From positions 1 through 5,867 of the forward strand of contig DAOVHN010000175.1 in the NCBI GenBank assembly GCA_030671915.1: DNA of 5,867 bases. The letters are read 5' to 3'. Positions 5,547-5,867 of this stretch are shown in pieces. Position 1 is the stretch's first letter. Each line of letters begins with the position of its first letter. Both the position numbers and the translations under genes were made by a program. This DNA is from Pseudomonadota bacterium (GTDB lineage Bacteria; Pseudomonadota; Alphaproteobacteria; UBA8366; JADFVY01). The notes under the pieces were generated by a model. The model saw only the letters and a program-made list of their open reading frames with translations, was not told the origin of the DNA and did no database searches.

Positions 5547-5562
5547 TGATAGACTGCTATTT
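5547..5562 (+). promoter_or_regulatory. Extended -10 element of a candidate FNR-dependent promoter
   Basis: TGA-TAGACT (TG at 5547-5548, hexamer 5550-5555, four of six to TATAAT) puts +1 near 5562, exactly 41.5 bases from the centre of the FNR-type box. That is the spacing of class II FNR-activated promoters, where the regulator replaces the -35 contact. A second extended element, TGC-TATTTT (hexamer 5558-5563), would give a distance of 49.5 and is less favoured. The leader to the sensor gene would be about 112 bases. Confidence 0.4.
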
Positions 5563-5600
5563 TACACAGAGTCTCGGGTAATTTTCGTCTCGCGACCGCC

Positions 5601-5624
5601 CGTGTCACGGCATTGCCCGACACG
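5601..5624 (+). promoter_or_regulatory. Stem-loop in the sensor gene leader
   Basis: CGTGTC (5601-5606) pairs with GACACG (5619-5624), and inside it GGC (5609-5611) pairs with GCC (5615-5617) around ATT. Outside it, TTTCGT (5583-5588) can pair with ACGAAA (5627-5632), so the leader could fold into a nested structure. No T-run follows. It may be an operator or an RNA element; the role is unknown. Confidence 0.3.
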
Positions 5625-5673
5625 AAACGAAATTCTTCTCGCTTCCGGAACCTGAAGAAAGGTACAGGAGGGA

Positions 5674-5867
5674 ATGCGCCCGGTATCTCTTAAGCTCAAG
5701 TTCGGCTTTTTCCTGGCGATCACCCTGACGGTGGCGATGCTTCTGTTTACCGTGCTCGTGGTGCGGCACAGCCGGCAGGAACTTCTCCAGGAGGCGACCG
5801 GCCACGTCAATCAGCTCTCCGAGGTGATCATGCGAAGCACGCGGTTCGCCATGCTGCAGAATCAGCC
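5674..5867 (+). CDS. Probable membrane-bound sensor histidine kinase, N-terminal part (cut by window edge)
   Basis: 64 codons are visible and the frame is open to the right edge. The peptide starts MRPVSLKLKFGFFLAITLTV, giving a short basic cytoplasmic tail and then one hydrophobic transmembrane helix at about residues 9-30. An amphipathic segment, RHSRQELLQEATGHVNQLSE, then leads to VIMRSTRFAMLQNQ (51-64). This pattern is typical of the N-terminus of HAMP-type sensor kinases with a small periplasmic sensor domain; a chemoreceptor or other HAMP protein is possible because no kinase motif is visible. The start is secure: an in-frame TGA lies at 5653-5655 with no start codon between. The ribosome binding site AGGAGG (5666-5671) is unusually close, 2 bases from the ATG, which could lower initiation. 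An FNR-type box lies about 150 bp upstream. Transcribed away from the methyltransferase operon. Confidence 0.65.
   Translation, partial: MRPVSLKLKFGFFLAITLTVAMLLFTVLVVRHSRQELLQEATGHVNQLSEVIMRSTRFAMLQNQ

Larger units (their letters stand above)
5256..5673. other. Divergent regulatory region between the methyltransferase operon and the sensor gene
   Basis: This 418-base stretch holds the operon promoter and dyad on its left, an apparent nuclease-gene relic in the middle (about 5368-5540), the FNR-type box at 5514-5527, and a foldable leader before the sensor gene at 5674. Each is listed on its own. I see no intact gene: the 65-codon minus-strand frame at 5426-5623 is better explained as relic plus random upstream sequence. 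Confidence 0.6.

Noticed and set aside
1..5867. CRISPR arrays, insertion sequences, tRNA or rRNA genes, attachment sites
   Set aside because: No regularly spaced repeats, transposase motifs, terminal inverted repeats or tRNA-like cloverleaf were seen.

Overview
The window looks like chromosomal DNA of a GC-rich proteobacterium, most likely an alphaproteobacterium. The coding regions strongly favour G/C at third codon positions. The gene content also fits: a four-domain dimethylglycine-dehydrogenase-type flavoprotein beside a non-pyrrolysine MttB homologue and its corrinoid protein, a combination common in betaine-degrading alphaproteobacteria. This placement is inference; there is no rRNA or other marker to fix it.

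Layout from left to right. (1) Positions 1-123, minus strand: the N-terminus of a bacteriohemerythrin that runs off the left edge. (2) 124-553: a divergent, comparatively AT-rich intergenic region holding two small dyads and the only three CTAG tetramers of the window. (3) 554-2989, plus strand: an 811-residue FAD/tetrahydrofolate-dependent N-methyl amino acid dehydrogenase. (4) 2990-3009: a compact hairpin between convergent stop codons. (5) 3011-3658 and 3672-5255, minus strand: a two-gene operon, mttB-like methyltransferase first and corrinoid protein second, coupled by a Shine-Dalgarno that overlaps the upstream stop codon. (6) 5256-5673: a divergent regulatory region with a plausible sigma70 promoter and operator-like dyad for the methyltransferase operon, a frameshifted relic resembling an EEP-nuclease C-terminus, and a perfect FNR/FixK-type box about 150 bp upstream of the last gene. 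(7) 5674-5867, plus strand: the N-terminal membrane segment of a probable sensor kinase, cut by the right edge.

Working model (inference): the MttB-family protein removes a methyl group from a quaternary amine, with glycine betaine the best guess, onto the cobalt of the corrinoid protein. The resulting tertiary amine, dimethylglycine in that guess, is demethylated oxidatively by the dehydrogenase, and its one-carbon unit goes to tetrahydrofolate. The enzyme that would take the methyl group off the corrinoid protein and the corrinoid reactivase are not in the window. Flanking genes add an oxygen or redox theme (hemerythrin, FNR-type box), but no direct regulatory link to the demethylation genes can be shown.
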